NCBI RefSeq assembly: GCF_949628215.1
Contig: NC_134279.1
Coordinates: 13,188,041-13,252,040, forward strand
DNA from: Phalacrocorax aristotelis
Lineage: Eukaryota > Chordata > Aves > Suliformes > Phalacrocoracidae
DNA: 64,000 nucleotides
Direction of reading: 5' to 3'
Part shown: positions 10,448 to 20,800 of the stretch, piece after piece
Layout: the number at the start of each line of letters is the position of its first letter
Numbering within the stretch: the first letter of the stretch is position 1
The notes under the pieces: model-generated
What the model saw: only the letters and a program-made list of their open reading frames with translations
Told to the model about the DNA's origin: nothing
The model's database searches: none
Made by a program: the position numbers and the translations under genes

Positions 10448-12922
10448 CTCAACAGCCGGAGTAGCGTGGGTGAGTTCCAGGGAGAAATTTTCGGGCACGT
10501 GGTTAGAGGAGATTGTCACCAGGCTGTTCAGCGATTGGTGGCTGTGGTGGCTCTGCCGGCTGCTCATTTGTCCCCTTTCCAGGGTCGGAGATGATGACGG
10601 AGAAGCTCTGTGGTGAGACCTGATGGGCAAAGTGCCATTAACCGTTGGCACTAATGTAATGTCCCCTTTGTGGATCTGTCTCGAGGGTCGTTTTGGGTGG
10701 TGCTGGTAGGTCGATTCCGCCACGCGACAGTTGTAGGACCTGGTGTCCTTTTTCTCTCGATTACATCTTGTAGCAAAGATTACCATAATGACCAAGAGCA
10801 CAGCACAGATTGATCCTAAGGATATAATCGTTATCATGGAGACATCCAGGGAGGGCTGGCTTACCAAAGTTGCTTCTGTGCTTGAAAATGAATAAACGTA
10901 CTCAAAAACGGTACATTTCAGAAGTGCTTTAGTACTAAGCTGAGGACTGCCTTTATCCTGGACTATCACAAAAAACTCCCATTGTTTTGCTGGAACTGAT
11001 TCAACGCTCACATTGATAGAGATGTCACAGGTTTTGGGGTCCATCACAAAGATGCTGTTTTCCTTGTCAGCTGCTATGGAGCAGCTGAGTTCAGAGTTCA
11101 TACCAGAGTCTCTATCTGTAGCCCTTATCCTGGTGACAAGAAAACCAGTTCCAGCATCTTTAGGAATTGAGATTTCTGCCGTGCTGTTGCGTAGCGCTGG
11201 CCCCACAATGACAGGAGCGTTGTCATTTTCATCAATGACTGTCAGTACAACCGTGGTATTGCTAACAAGCTGCTGACTCCCTCCATCCCTAGCTTGAACC
11301 ATAAAAGCAATTTGATTTACTTCTTCATGATCAAAGGTTCGCAGGGCATAGATTGCCCCGTTGGAGGGATCGATGGTCACATAGGTGGTTATAGAACTTC
11401 CCAAAATATAGCTCTCCAAAATAGTGTAGGTCACCTGCCCGTTGTCACCTAGATCTGGGTCTGTGGCTGTGACTGATGTGATATATGCTCCCGGAGAGTT
11501 ATTTTCCAAGATAACAACCTCATATCTGTTTGTCTGGAAGCGGGGTGGGTTGTCATTTTCATCACTGATTTGGACAGTAAAGTGTTTCACTGTGGAGAGA
11601 CTTGGCGTTCCCTTGTCCTCCGCTATTACAGTCAAGCTGTATTCAGCTCTCTTTTCCCTGTCTAGAGTGGCGTTAGTCAAGATCAAATAGTTATTTTCAT
11701 AAGTCTTTTGAAGTTTAAAGTGGCCGTGACCATGGAGCCTGCAAACTATCTCTCCATTCATGCCAGAGTCCCTGTCTTGCACTCTGACCAGGGCAACAAA
11801 AGTGTCTAGGGGCGACCCTTCAGAAATGTAAGCTATCTCTTCTTTCTCTGGGGACATCAGGTTTAAGTTAATTTCAGGTCTGTTGTCATTCACATCCACA
11901 ACTTTAATTATAATTTTGCAGTGAGCTGGAATAGAATTTGGCCCCAAATCTTGAGCCTGAGCATCAATTTCATAGGATTTGGTTACTTCATAGTCCACTT
12001 GCTTCAGGAGGGTCAGATGCCCTTTCTCTGAATCTATCTTAAAAGTCTCTATAATTTTGGCAGACACATGACTACTAAAAGAGTACACAACTTTACCATT
12101 AGCGCCCTCATCTGGATCAGTAGCATTGAGGTCTAAGAGCAAAGTCCCAATGGGTGAATTTTCTAAGAGTTGGATTATATAGGACTGCTGCTCGAAAACA
12201 GGGCTGTTGTCATTGGAATCAGAAATGCTTATTTTCAGGAGGGATGACCCAGACCTCTGAGGCACCCCCTTATCTGAAGCAGTGAGTTGGAGTTCGTAAC
12301 TTGACTTCAACTCCCGGTCCAGCTCTCTAACCACAACCAGCTCTGCATACTTAGCACCATCCGTCCTGGTTCTCACCTCAATACTAAAAAAATCATTAGC
12401 AGAAAGGGAATAAGTGTGAAGGGAGTTGTCCCCTACGTCTGGATCGAAAGCGCTGTCCAAAGGGATCCGGGTCCCTACAGCTGCGCTCTCTGATATTTCG
12501 ATAGGGATAAGAGCTCTGGAAAACTGGGGAGAGTTGTCATTAATATCCAGCACTTCGACTTCAACATGGAAAAGCTGCAGATGTTCAGTGGGCAGAGTGA
12601 TCACGTCAAACTCTATGGAGCAGTTTAAGTTTTTCTGGCAGAGTTGTTCCCGGTCAATTTTAGCTCCTATGCTGATTTCTCCATTATCCTCACGGACTAC
12701 AAGCAGGGGGGAATTCCCCCTCTGCATGGCTCGAAAGCGAACCGAGGAAGGGTTTAATAAAACATCGGCTACATCCTCCGACAGTCTTGCAATTACCGAT
12801 CCAACTCTCTGCTCCTCATAAATCCTGTATTTCAAATTCTTGCCCAGCACAGCCTTATTGAAAGATACTATCATCAGTGCAAAAATGAATATAAAGTGCA
12901 TTTTACCGCCGATTCGGTGCAT
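10448..12922 (-). CDS. PCDH18: PCDH18 coding exon 1: signal peptide, six cadherin repeats, transmembrane segment, proximal tail
   Basis: This exon encodes residues 1-825. The start is the ATG at 12922-12920 (MHRIGGKMHF), which matches the known family start. An in-frame TAA lies 45 nt upstream at 12970-12968. A longer frame starting at TTG 12967 is not credible in a vertebrate. A hydrophobic signal peptide covers about residues 8-27, before KNLKYRIYEE. Six cadherin repeats follow. Their calcium-binding linkers are visible as DINDNSP (about 126), DSNDNSP (about 236), DVNDNRP (about 342), DENDNPP (about 453) and DENDNAP (about 563), with DRE and DxD motifs inside repeats. The transmembrane helix spans about 696-718 and is followed by the basic stop-transfer RCNREKK. 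The proximal tail holds the CM1-type block beginning YNCRVAEST and a Ser/His-rich stretch. Several N-glycosylation sequons are present (NCS, NAT, NTT, NST, NVS). The exon ends GAG|GTAAGGT at 10448/10447, phase 0. Confidence 0.95.
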
Positions 12923-13065
12923 TTGTAAGTTTTTGCAATTTATTTCTCCAAGCAAGTTAAAAAGCAATTATTTCGCCTTCCTCTGGTACCTTAAACCCGG
13001 CGCACGTCTGGTCCTCTTAAAACTTGAAAACGCCTTTTCTAGCCAGCCAAGTCTTAATATCTTAC
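12923..13065 (-). other. PCDH18: PCDH18 predicted 5' UTR
   Basis: Sequence between the start codon and a transcription start inferred about 25-30 nt below the TATA-like box at 13095-13090. It is AT-richer than the CpG island upstream. An in-frame stop (12970-12968) closes the reading frame above the ATG. The true start site could lie higher in the CpG island, giving a UTR of several hundred bases. Confidence 0.4.
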
Positions 13066-13089
13066 CAGATCAGAAAACTTTTGGGGTTT

Positions 13090-13095
13090 TTTATA
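13090..13095 (-). promoter_or_regulatory. TATA-like box of the PCDH18 promoter
   Basis: On the minus strand the sequence reads GTGTATAAAAAACCCC, a good TATAAA match about 170 nt above the start codon, at the AT-rich lower edge of the CpG island. It is at a suitable distance for a short 5' UTR. TATAAA also occurs by chance in AT-rich DNA, so this is a candidate only. Confidence 0.4.
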
Positions 13096-13416
13096 CACAC
13101 CGTGCCGGGACATCCAGGTACAAGCCGTAGGCAATCCACGCTTTTCTCATTTGACTCCCCGCTCCTCTTGCAGGACGAAATGCGGCAGGGCAGCGCGCTC
13201 CGCTCCCGCCGGAGCATCCAGGGGCCGCCGGGCAGCCCGCGGGATCCGCAGCCCGGCCGCCCGCGGAGCTCCTCTTCCCTTCCTTTCCCTTCCCTCTCCC
13301 CGCTCGCCGCCAGACTAAACACCCTCGCTCGCCGACTCCAGCCTCAAATCCTCCGCAACTTCGCTCTAACTCCCCAGACAAAGCTTTTTGCCCGGCATGT
13401 GCCGAGCCCAGTCCAG

Positions 13417-13421
13417 CCAAT
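13417..13421 (+). promoter_or_regulatory. CCAAT box (inverted relative to PCDH18)
   Basis: AGCCAATCAG, a full NF-Y-type consensus core, in the CpG island about 320 nt above the TATA-like box. NF-Y works in both orientations. The distance suggests that either the main start site lies higher than the TATA-like box or the motif acts as a proximal enhancer. Confidence 0.45.
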
Positions 13422-13480
13422 CAGCCCCCCGCCCCGACGGGGACAGCGCGCCCGCCCGCAGCCCTGCGCGGCGCGGCGGG

Positions 13481-13560
13481 GGGGGGCGGGCCGGAGCGGA
13501 GGGGGGCGGGCCGGGAGTGGAGGGGGGCGGGCCGGGGAGGGGGGGGGGGGCCCGGGGGAG
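13481..13560. repeat. G-rich 20-21 bp tandem repeat with poly(G) run in the promoter
   Basis: About three imperfect copies of a unit starting GGGGGGCGGGCCGG (13481, 13501, 13522), running into a block of at least 12 consecutive G at 13539-13550 and then CCCGGGGG. Each unit holds a GC box. The plus strand has many G-runs and could form G-quadruplexes; for PCDH18 this is the template strand. Such tracts vary in length and are often mis-assembled. Confidence 0.75.
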
Positions 13561-13699
13561 GAGGGGACGGGACTGGGGCGGTGGGGGAGGCGGGACCGGG
13601 ATGTGGGGGCTGTGCGGCCGCGAAGGGGGGGAACGGGACGGGACGGACACGACGCAGAAGTGACTAAAGGGCACTTTAAATCAACTCGCCCCCTCCCCG

Positions 13700-16600
13700 A
13701 TTTTCAGGGCACTTTCCAGCGGGTTTTTGTGATTTTAATTCCTCCCCTCCCTGCCACGAAAAACGCGATCGCCCTCCTCATTTACATACATTTAGGTTCC
13801 CTTGTTTAACTAACTAGGATCTTTTTACTGCGGTGGCTTAGTAAATGAGCCGGGGCTGACGCCTCTCCAGCCGTGCCCCCAGAGCGTCTCCTTGCTGCTT
13901 ATTCACCTATTACCTGCTTTTCCTCAACGGCTCTGCTCCCGCCTGGAGCGCGGAGAGATCTCCTTCATTCCTTGAAACCTCTCCCTCGTTCTTTCCAAGA
14001 CAGTAACATTTGCACACTCCTCTCCTTCCCCGGCTCCCTCTCGCAGCGTTGCCGTCCTCGGCGCAGCTGCGTTTGCCTGAGCCCGGTTCTTCCCGTGCGG
14101 TGTGCATGTGTGCAACTGTCTCTGTGCCTGTGCTTTTTTTAGTTGCTGTTCCAGTGGTTCTTCAGAAGATCTTTCTCATCCTAGCTGAAAAAGCACTTCG
14201 TGCTTCACCATGACAATGTGTGCTAAGTACACCTTCCGCATGCCAAGTCTTTTAAAGAAAAAGAAGCCACAAGACAGATTAAGTGTTCGGAAAGTGACAA
14301 TTTCCTCCCCTCCCTGCTATTGCTGAAAACTGTTTTCACGTTTGCACACACACAAAAAATAAATCTTACGGCTGAGTCGATAATGTCTTTTGTGTACACC
14401 AGAAATGCTACAGATCCTTATGTGCGCTTCAGGCTGCAGCCAGGTCACAGAGGCTGATGTGTCCTCCTCATTTCAGATGTATCTATTTATGACGTGATTT
14501 CTATTTCCTCTTCTTTGCATTTGCTTTTGAAGTCTATCGTTTTAGCCCCAGTCTCACTATGTTTTTTGTTGTTTTTCTGCTAACTTTGCCCGTTTGTTTA
14601 TTGGGCTTGCCCATAATGGTACCATCACTCTCTTTTATTGTTCTTTTCTCTCATATTCATCCCACCATGTCCAAAAATGTAAAAAGTACATCTCTGATTT
14701 TCCCAATTTACTTACTCTCAGCAGAGCTCAGCCAAAGTCACAAAGAAGGTTCTTGCTGAAAAAGCAAGCAGAGGAGGCTCAGCGTGAACTCTCCTTCTTT
14801 TTAAGCATTCAAAAGCATTTTATAAGCCATTGTCTCTTTTTTTTTTTTTAACAAACCAGCGCCGTGTGGCAAATTGTGCAGAATAGAAATGCCCATAATG
14901 AATGTATTTAGTACTGGGTCACGCTGATGAACATTCTGCCCCCATGAATAATACTGTTTTACAAGTTTGCAGCCCTTTCAAATTGCTGATCCCCAAACCC
15001 TATAGGCAGACTAGAAAAACTAATACAAGCAACTGGGACTTTAGAAACCCATAGCCATCTGGCCTAAATCTCTAACAATCCAAGCCAATAATTATATCAA
15101 TTCAGGCTTTAGTGAACCCCTTTGCAAACACCAAAAGAGCAAAGAAAGGAATTAGTGGCCATTCTAAGTTCTGGCGGAGAGAATTCAAAGGTAATCTAAT
15201 TCCATTAGTTCATGGACAGCTTTTTTTTGCAGCTCTGATAAATCTTCCTAAAACATTTTTCCAAAACACCAGGGTAAACTCTTTTCTGACGATAATTGGG
15301 GAAATGGGTTCAATTAAATGCTGTTCTTAGTGTCAATAAAAAGTATTTTGTTGATAAAAGAAGTCACTGCCCCTTTACATGATGACTACAGATGAATAAT
15401 TCATAGTAAAAATAATTCACTGCTTAAAAAATTAAATTATTATATATACTCTTAAATGATAACACGCTCTTCCAAGTAACTGCTTAGTACATTCAGATAT
15501 GCAGAATTTGCTTTATGCAATTTTAATCACTTTCCAAATAGCAATTCTACTTCATCATATCAGTCTTTCTCAGAGACATACACTGTATATTAATAAATAG
15601 TAGGATACCTACAGATAGGAAATACAGCACCTCTATTTTTCCCTTTTTTATTTTTTTATTTTGCAACTTCACCAGTCAGTTTATACGTAATCCTATCACT
15701 GAAGTCCACGCTGACTTGCTACTTACCGTTCACACTTTTAATGATGATAAAATGTCATTGGCATAATAGACCTTACCTGAATTCTGAACTAAAGTAACGA
15801 AAAAGCCCTGGTTTTCTTTTTTTTTTTTTTCCTGACATTCATTTCAACCTACAAGTGGGAAGGAGCACATCTTGGGGTTATTTGTTTAGATGCAGCAATA
15901 TTTATGTGAATGGCAGGGTGCTTCTGAGCAATCGCAGCACTGCCAAGGCTGATTCCCCCATACGCAGTGAAAGAGATTTGTCTGAAAGTCTCTTAAACTC
16001 CAGTCCACCTTTGACATGGCAGACTTCCCTTACAAAGAAAAGGGAGAGTCCCACATGCAGCCAGCAGACACTTCTTAGGGAGCGTGGTACTGTGAATGCT
16101 GTTAGGCACGTGAGTGGAGTGCTGCTGGCCTCCTGGAGAGTAATCTTGGTTATTCCCACCTAATCCAGATCTATTCGCCACAATGTTCTTCTCAGAAGTT
16201 GCATTCAGACTCTCCAGTGATGCACCTGAGAAAGAAAAAACGAACTGACTCCAAATAGCACTTCCATTTGCCTACAGTTCTCTTTCAGAAACCACAGCTG
16301 CACAGCAGATTGATTAATTTTTCACTTAGCTGAAAGTAGGTTTATTTCTCTGGTTGATATAATTTAAAGTCTGTCTTGTTTCTCCTAGGAGTTTTATTGA
16401 GCTCTCAAGCATATATTTTCTTCTGAAAGTTACCGATCCTCTAGATGCACAATCTATATGCAGAACTTAGGTGACAGAGAATTTTACTTTATAGAACTAT
16501 TTTGAGAAATAGTCCCTCAGCAGGGATGGGGAGAAAGAAAATAATTTTCTTGACAATGATAGAAGCACAGTGAAATTAGCACAGTGCCATTTGGTTCATT

Positions 16601-17815
16601 CCCCTCTCTGCACATACAGACATGCAAAAATGAGGTTTTATTCACTCTCAGTATGATTTATTGCCTTAAGTTGCATCATGTTACAAAATGTCATATGCAC
16701 TATGCTCCAGCACACAAGACATAGCAAGATAAAATTTGATTTGACACCTGCGTAATGAATGTGAAAGACAAGTCTTCTGAAGTCAGAAGTGTATTTTAAA
16801 AGAACATTTCCATCACAATGAATGACAAAATTGGGGGGCTTCCTCTCTCCCTCTTTTTCTCTTTCTTCCTCCCTCTTCTCTTTCTCACCCTCCCATCCCT
16901 CTTCAACAAGCTTGTTTCCCCAAGGAAAACTAATGACAGAGCTCTCCCTGGTCTTTGTACTTTACATTTCCATCTGTTGCAGCATGAGTGCAAATAGAGT
17001 GAAGAGTTTCCTTGTAGGAAAATGAGTGTTGCCATTTTATAGTCACTCCTGAACCCACAAATAAACTGATCAAAGGTCAATACAGTGCTGTTCCATGGAG
17101 TGGGTGAAAGGAGGCTGACCTTTCAGTCTGATTTTTTTGCACAGACAACCATATTATAGAACTCATCACAAATTAATGCTGCTTTTGTCCAATCTACTAA
17201 CTACCTCATCAGTCACGCTTACACCTGATACGTTTTTCAGAACTGAGGTGCATCAGGGGCTGGATTACTTTAAGAAATATTAAAGGCAGAATGGGCCATT
17301 GGATTATCAAATATGACCTCTGCATCACAGCCTTCTTAATTAAACCCAAATACATTAGACAGGGCATATATTTTAATCTGTGGAATACTAAACAGTGCAC
17401 CTCAATCAGGCATCAGCTACCTGGTTCACCTGAAAAGGCAGAGAACTGATGATCTAAAATGGGGTCAGGGATCCTGGCAGGCAAATCAGAAAAGCAAAAA
17501 ATCTACTTGATACTATCAGTCCTGACTTCTACAAAACCTGTACCTTAACTATATATAAATATACCTATACCTTAAAATAATCCTGCTGAAGATACCCTCC
17601 CTAACAGTTTCTGTTCCCAGTCAGAGCGCTGCCCCTTCAATGCAGCGTCCAGCACGAGTCGGCTCAAAGGCCTCTCTCTGTCACCTCGGAGACACCCAGG
17701 AAACATTCAGCAGAAATAATAGCTGTATTAGGAAAGAGTATCTTCCTGCCTCAACAAATGGCCAGTCAAAGCCCTGGAACAAAAAGCCAGGTACCCAGAA
17801 GTAGGAATAAACAGA
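13700..17815. other. Intergenic sequence upstream of PCDH18
   Basis: No gene recognised. The first 450 bases are still fairly GC- and pyrimidine-rich and may belong to the extended promoter. Poly(T) runs occur at about 14838-14850 and 15818-15831. A pyrimidine tract lies at 16839-16905. The remainder is AT-rich. Confidence 0.75.
16839..16905 (+). repeat. Polypyrimidine tract
   Basis: About 67 nt of nearly pure C/T on the plus strand (CTTCCTCTCTCCCTC and so on), broken by a single A in CTCACCCTCCCATCC. Purine/pyrimidine strand-asymmetric low-complexity DNA; it can form H-DNA. No downstream exon is seen. Confidence 0.85.
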
Positions 17816-17955
17816 AATTCAAGGCCAGGCTGGATGGGGCTTTGAGCAACCTGGTCTAGTGGCAGGTGTCCCTGCCCATGGCAGGGGGTTGGAACCAGAT
17901 GATCTTTAATGTCCCTTCCAATGCAAACCATTCTATGGTTCTGTGATTCTATAAA
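17816..17955 (+). mobile_element. CR1 LINE fragment, 5'-truncated 3' end
   Basis: Starts in the C-terminal coding part (CAAGGCCAGGCTGGATGGGG, the codons for FKARLDG), runs through TTGGAACCAGATGATCTTTAATGTCCC and ends in the degraded terminal repeat TTCTATGGTTCTGTGATTCTAT. This is the usual 3' tail of avian CR1. It is non-LTR, non-viral and dead, with no usable ORF. Confidence 0.9.
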
Positions 17956-19764
17956 ATTTCGTTCAGAGCCCTGATCTATAATTTTCACTTTTTCAACTTG
18001 CTTAAAAAACCCTGATCATTCACTAAAATACATCAAACCACAAAATTCTATACACCTGCTGATGGGTGAGAAATTTTTTTTTGATAAGTGAGTTCAGAAT
18101 TAGATTTTACATTATCATCAATCATTGTGGCAAAGGGCAGGGGATCAGATTTTCTGCTACATGAGTAAATTTCCATGGCAGTTTTGCAATGCAGTACTGT
18201 GTATATAAATAGTGAATTAAATCCGTACATGTTCCATGCATGGTACGTACTGTACCTAGATATTCAGTCTCTTTCTGAACCAATAAAACATTTATCTCTC
18301 AAAGTTTTACCAAATGCAAAAGAGAAATATGCTTGACACTTACAGTTCACTAAATCTCTATTAAAAACAAAGGCCTGTAATATATCACTGGATACTTTTG
18401 AATTAGTTTGAGGATTAGTTAGTATGGCACAGTATATAATGGAAATGGCAACTGTTTGGTCACTCTAATGCGTTTGTCATTTTGTTCAGTTATTTCCTTG
18501 TAAAGCATAAAGTAGAATATCTCTATCTGATAGCTGTTTACCGAAAATTGCCTTTAAGAGAAATATATGCACTTCAGCAAAATGAGGGTTTGAGTATTAC
18601 GTATGCTTGGGATAAAAGGCGCCTGTCAGAACTGTGGCATGCTTCTTTCCCACCACACCTAGGCCAGCAGGGGTAATGCTGTGTGGCCCTGTTCCACTTT
18701 CTCACAAAGCCACCTAAAACCCACTGTGGGTCCTCTTGTGTACAAGAGACATAACTGCCCATTTCCTAATGCATCAGTTTTTTCCTTCTGTCCACCTCTA
18801 TCACTGCAAATACAAATAATTACAAAAGCCAGATGCTTCAGAGGAGAGTGGCTATAATGGGGGTTCATGCAAAGTGGAACTTAAGGAACAAAGATGCTCT
18901 GCCAGCTCCTGTCCCCTAATGAAACAGTCACCGTGGTGCTGCAGCGGTCACCAGTGCAGTGAGAGCCCAGACCTCTTTTTCCCCCTAGGGAAAGTGCTAG
19001 CAACATCCGTCCTCCTTGCCTGAGGTATGCTTTCAGTTTTGAGCCTTACGCATTCGTGTACTTGCACTGGATTTCCTACATCTAGTTTTATGGCAGATGT
19101 TAACAAATTAACCTAATGCATGCACTGGCATTTGAAATACTTTGTGTGACTAAATTTGAAAGGCTTTCTGTGTCGTACACTCCTGCTACTCCACTGCTTT
19201 GACAAAAGTCTTGCTCTCATACCCTGCAACACACTAACTAGCGTGTGGTGGTATTTTCAAGGCCACTCTTACTTTATACAGAGCAGAAGGAGCAGCTGCA
19301 TTTGCGATACTACTTCTCTTCACAGGAGCGGGGTTTCTGTAAAGGAAGGCTTTGAAGTTTGGTGTAGATGCTAATTTAGTCAGGGCTGCAATACATACTT
19401 CGTCAAATTACCAGCTCAGCCCAAACTTTTCATGGAACTATAACTTTCTCTATTGCCCCTGAGTTTAAAAAAGGAGCATAATTGCAGTTTCAAGTGTCTT
19501 CAGAGCAGACAAAGCATGTGTTCAATCTTCCACTGACAGCCTAAGCCAAATGATCTAGGTCCCCTCATGTGTACCTACTGCCAGCAGCTCTTTGTGACCG
19601 ACATGGTCTAAGGATGTTGGACACACTCGTGAAGGGAAAGGATCCATCATCTTCAGCAGAGCCAGAGCTCGGCTGCTCACAGCCACAGTGGAGCCAGAGA
19701 CAACTCCAGAGTTTTTAAGACACTTTTGTCTTCTTCTGACCCTGGGGCTGATGGAAACCAAGCC

Positions 19765-19816
19765 AATCCACAGAAGGATTCAGGGTCAGTTTAATCCACA
19801 GCTTCAGGGTCAGTTT
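19765..19816 (+). repeat. Short tandem duplication
   Basis: Two adjacent copies of AATCCACAG followed by a short variable part (4 nt longer in the first copy) and TTCAGGGTCAGTTT. Each full unit is 24-28 nt. A recent local duplication; no function is evident. Confidence 0.7.
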
Positions 19817-20499
19817 AAATTGTCTGGAAGAACTGAGCCTCACAGGAATACAAAGCTGGACACAAAGTCTTGCAGGAGAGAGGACACTTGATCAGATTTC
19901 TTCACAAATAGATGTTCTTGGGCAAGTATTCCTGGAAGGATCTGAACCTCTCTCTACTGAAGCATTTAGCAAGCTTGCTTACAAAGGACTGTCATTAAGG
20001 GACCCTAATGGGCTTCCTCCCTTCAAAACCTCAGGCACAATTCACCACCCAGCCTGCTTTGTGAATAAGGACCAAATATGCTGTTTATTTTATTTTACAG
20101 TAAATATTTATACAGCACTCCACATGGGTATCTGCATTTCTTTATTCTTGATTTTTCTGGGAAAAGGAAATAAAAAAATTGCTCCCTGCTTCAATGTCAT
20201 GGGAAAACATGTGGAAATGTAAACCTGCTGTAGGAAGCAGGCACAGTGGGAGCTGTAATGGGAAAAACGCAAGCATGGTTTATCAGCAGAATATGTAACA
20301 TATACTGAACATCCGGCTTCCCAAGTAAGTTGTTAACAGTGCTCAGTACAAATGTTTCACTTTAAAGAATCAGATGTTCCTCTTTTTTTTTTTCAATAGC
20401 TGCAGTATGGTAAAACTGGTGCCATAAAGTCATTGCAAGAGACAGCAAACAACTTTGTTATCATAATAGGCTATTTTTTCCTCCTCGTTTTTTAAACAA

Positions 20500-20800
20500 T
20501 GTCTCTAGCAGGTGGCATGTGGCTGAGACCGGGTCTATCACCATCTCCAGGGTGCCAAGACAGTCCCTCAGAGTTTCTGTGGGAGGAATTTGTTGGTGGG
20601 ATTTGGATTGTAAAGGCACGTGAGCATCTGCTGCCTGTTCAGTCTCATTACCATTGACACAATTAGCTCCTGCAGTTCTCGGCCTGGCAGCCAGAGCGGT
20701 GACTCAATTTTCTTTCCTGTCTGACAATGCTCATTACCATTCATCTGAACGTACAGGTTCCTCTGCCTCCGAGTCCAGGCCAAGGGGCTGCGAAAACAGA
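20500..20800. promoter_or_regulatory. Candidate distal enhancer
   Basis: A roughly 300-bp segment of balanced base composition in AT-rich surroundings. CTCATTACCATT occurs twice, at 20644-20655 and 20730-20741, each with an ATTA homeodomain core. Another core, CAATTAG, lies between them. The repeat and motif clustering suggest a regulatory element, possibly for PCDH18 about 7.5 kb away. Conservation was not tested. Confidence 0.35.

Larger units (their letters stand above)
3698..13065 (-). other. PCDH18: PCDH18 gene span (protocadherin-18), four coding exons
   Basis: Gene-level entry. The product is a single-pass delta-2 protocadherin that mediates weak, mostly homophilic calcium-dependent adhesion at the plasma membrane. 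In mammals its tail was reported to bind the adaptor Disabled-1 and, in T cells, Lck; this is literature knowledge and is not visible here. The exon order is 12922-10448, 9521-9433, 9297-9134, 4870-4194, with introns of 926, 135 and 4263 nt. Every intron starts GT and ends AG, and the phases join without a frameshift into 1134 codons plus TAA. I recognise the family member from near-identity along the whole protein, for example the N-terminal KNLKYRIYEEQRVGSVIA and the C-terminal ELVAEINKLLQDVRQ. The large first exon holding the whole ectodomain is typical of non-clustered protocadherins. The outer limits are estimates: the upstream end is placed 25-30 nt below a TATA-like box, the downstream end at a poly(A) signal. 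Confidence 0.93.
13170..13680 (-). promoter_or_regulatory. CpG island / PCDH18 promoter
   Basis: The only long strongly GC-rich, CpG-dense stretch in the window, directly upstream of PCDH18 exon 1. It contains many CG dinucleotides and repeated GGGGCGGG GC boxes (Sp1/KLF-type sites) between about 13480 and 13590, and a CCAAT motif at 13417-13421 that reads ATTGG on the gene's sense strand. The surrounding DNA is AT-rich, so the island stands out. Open frames across it on both strands lack stops because of base composition and are not genes. Confidence 0.8.

Noticed and set aside
12923..12967. N-terminal extension of PCDH18 to a TTG at 12967
   Set aside because: The codon is TTG, not ATG. It follows an in-frame stop, and known family members start at the ATG at 12922.
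13024..13809. 261-codon plus-strand open frame over the promoter, plus overlapping frames on both strands
   Set aside because: Stop-free because of GC-rich, repetitive sequence. Composition is Pro/Arg/Gly-rich and nothing resembles a protein family.
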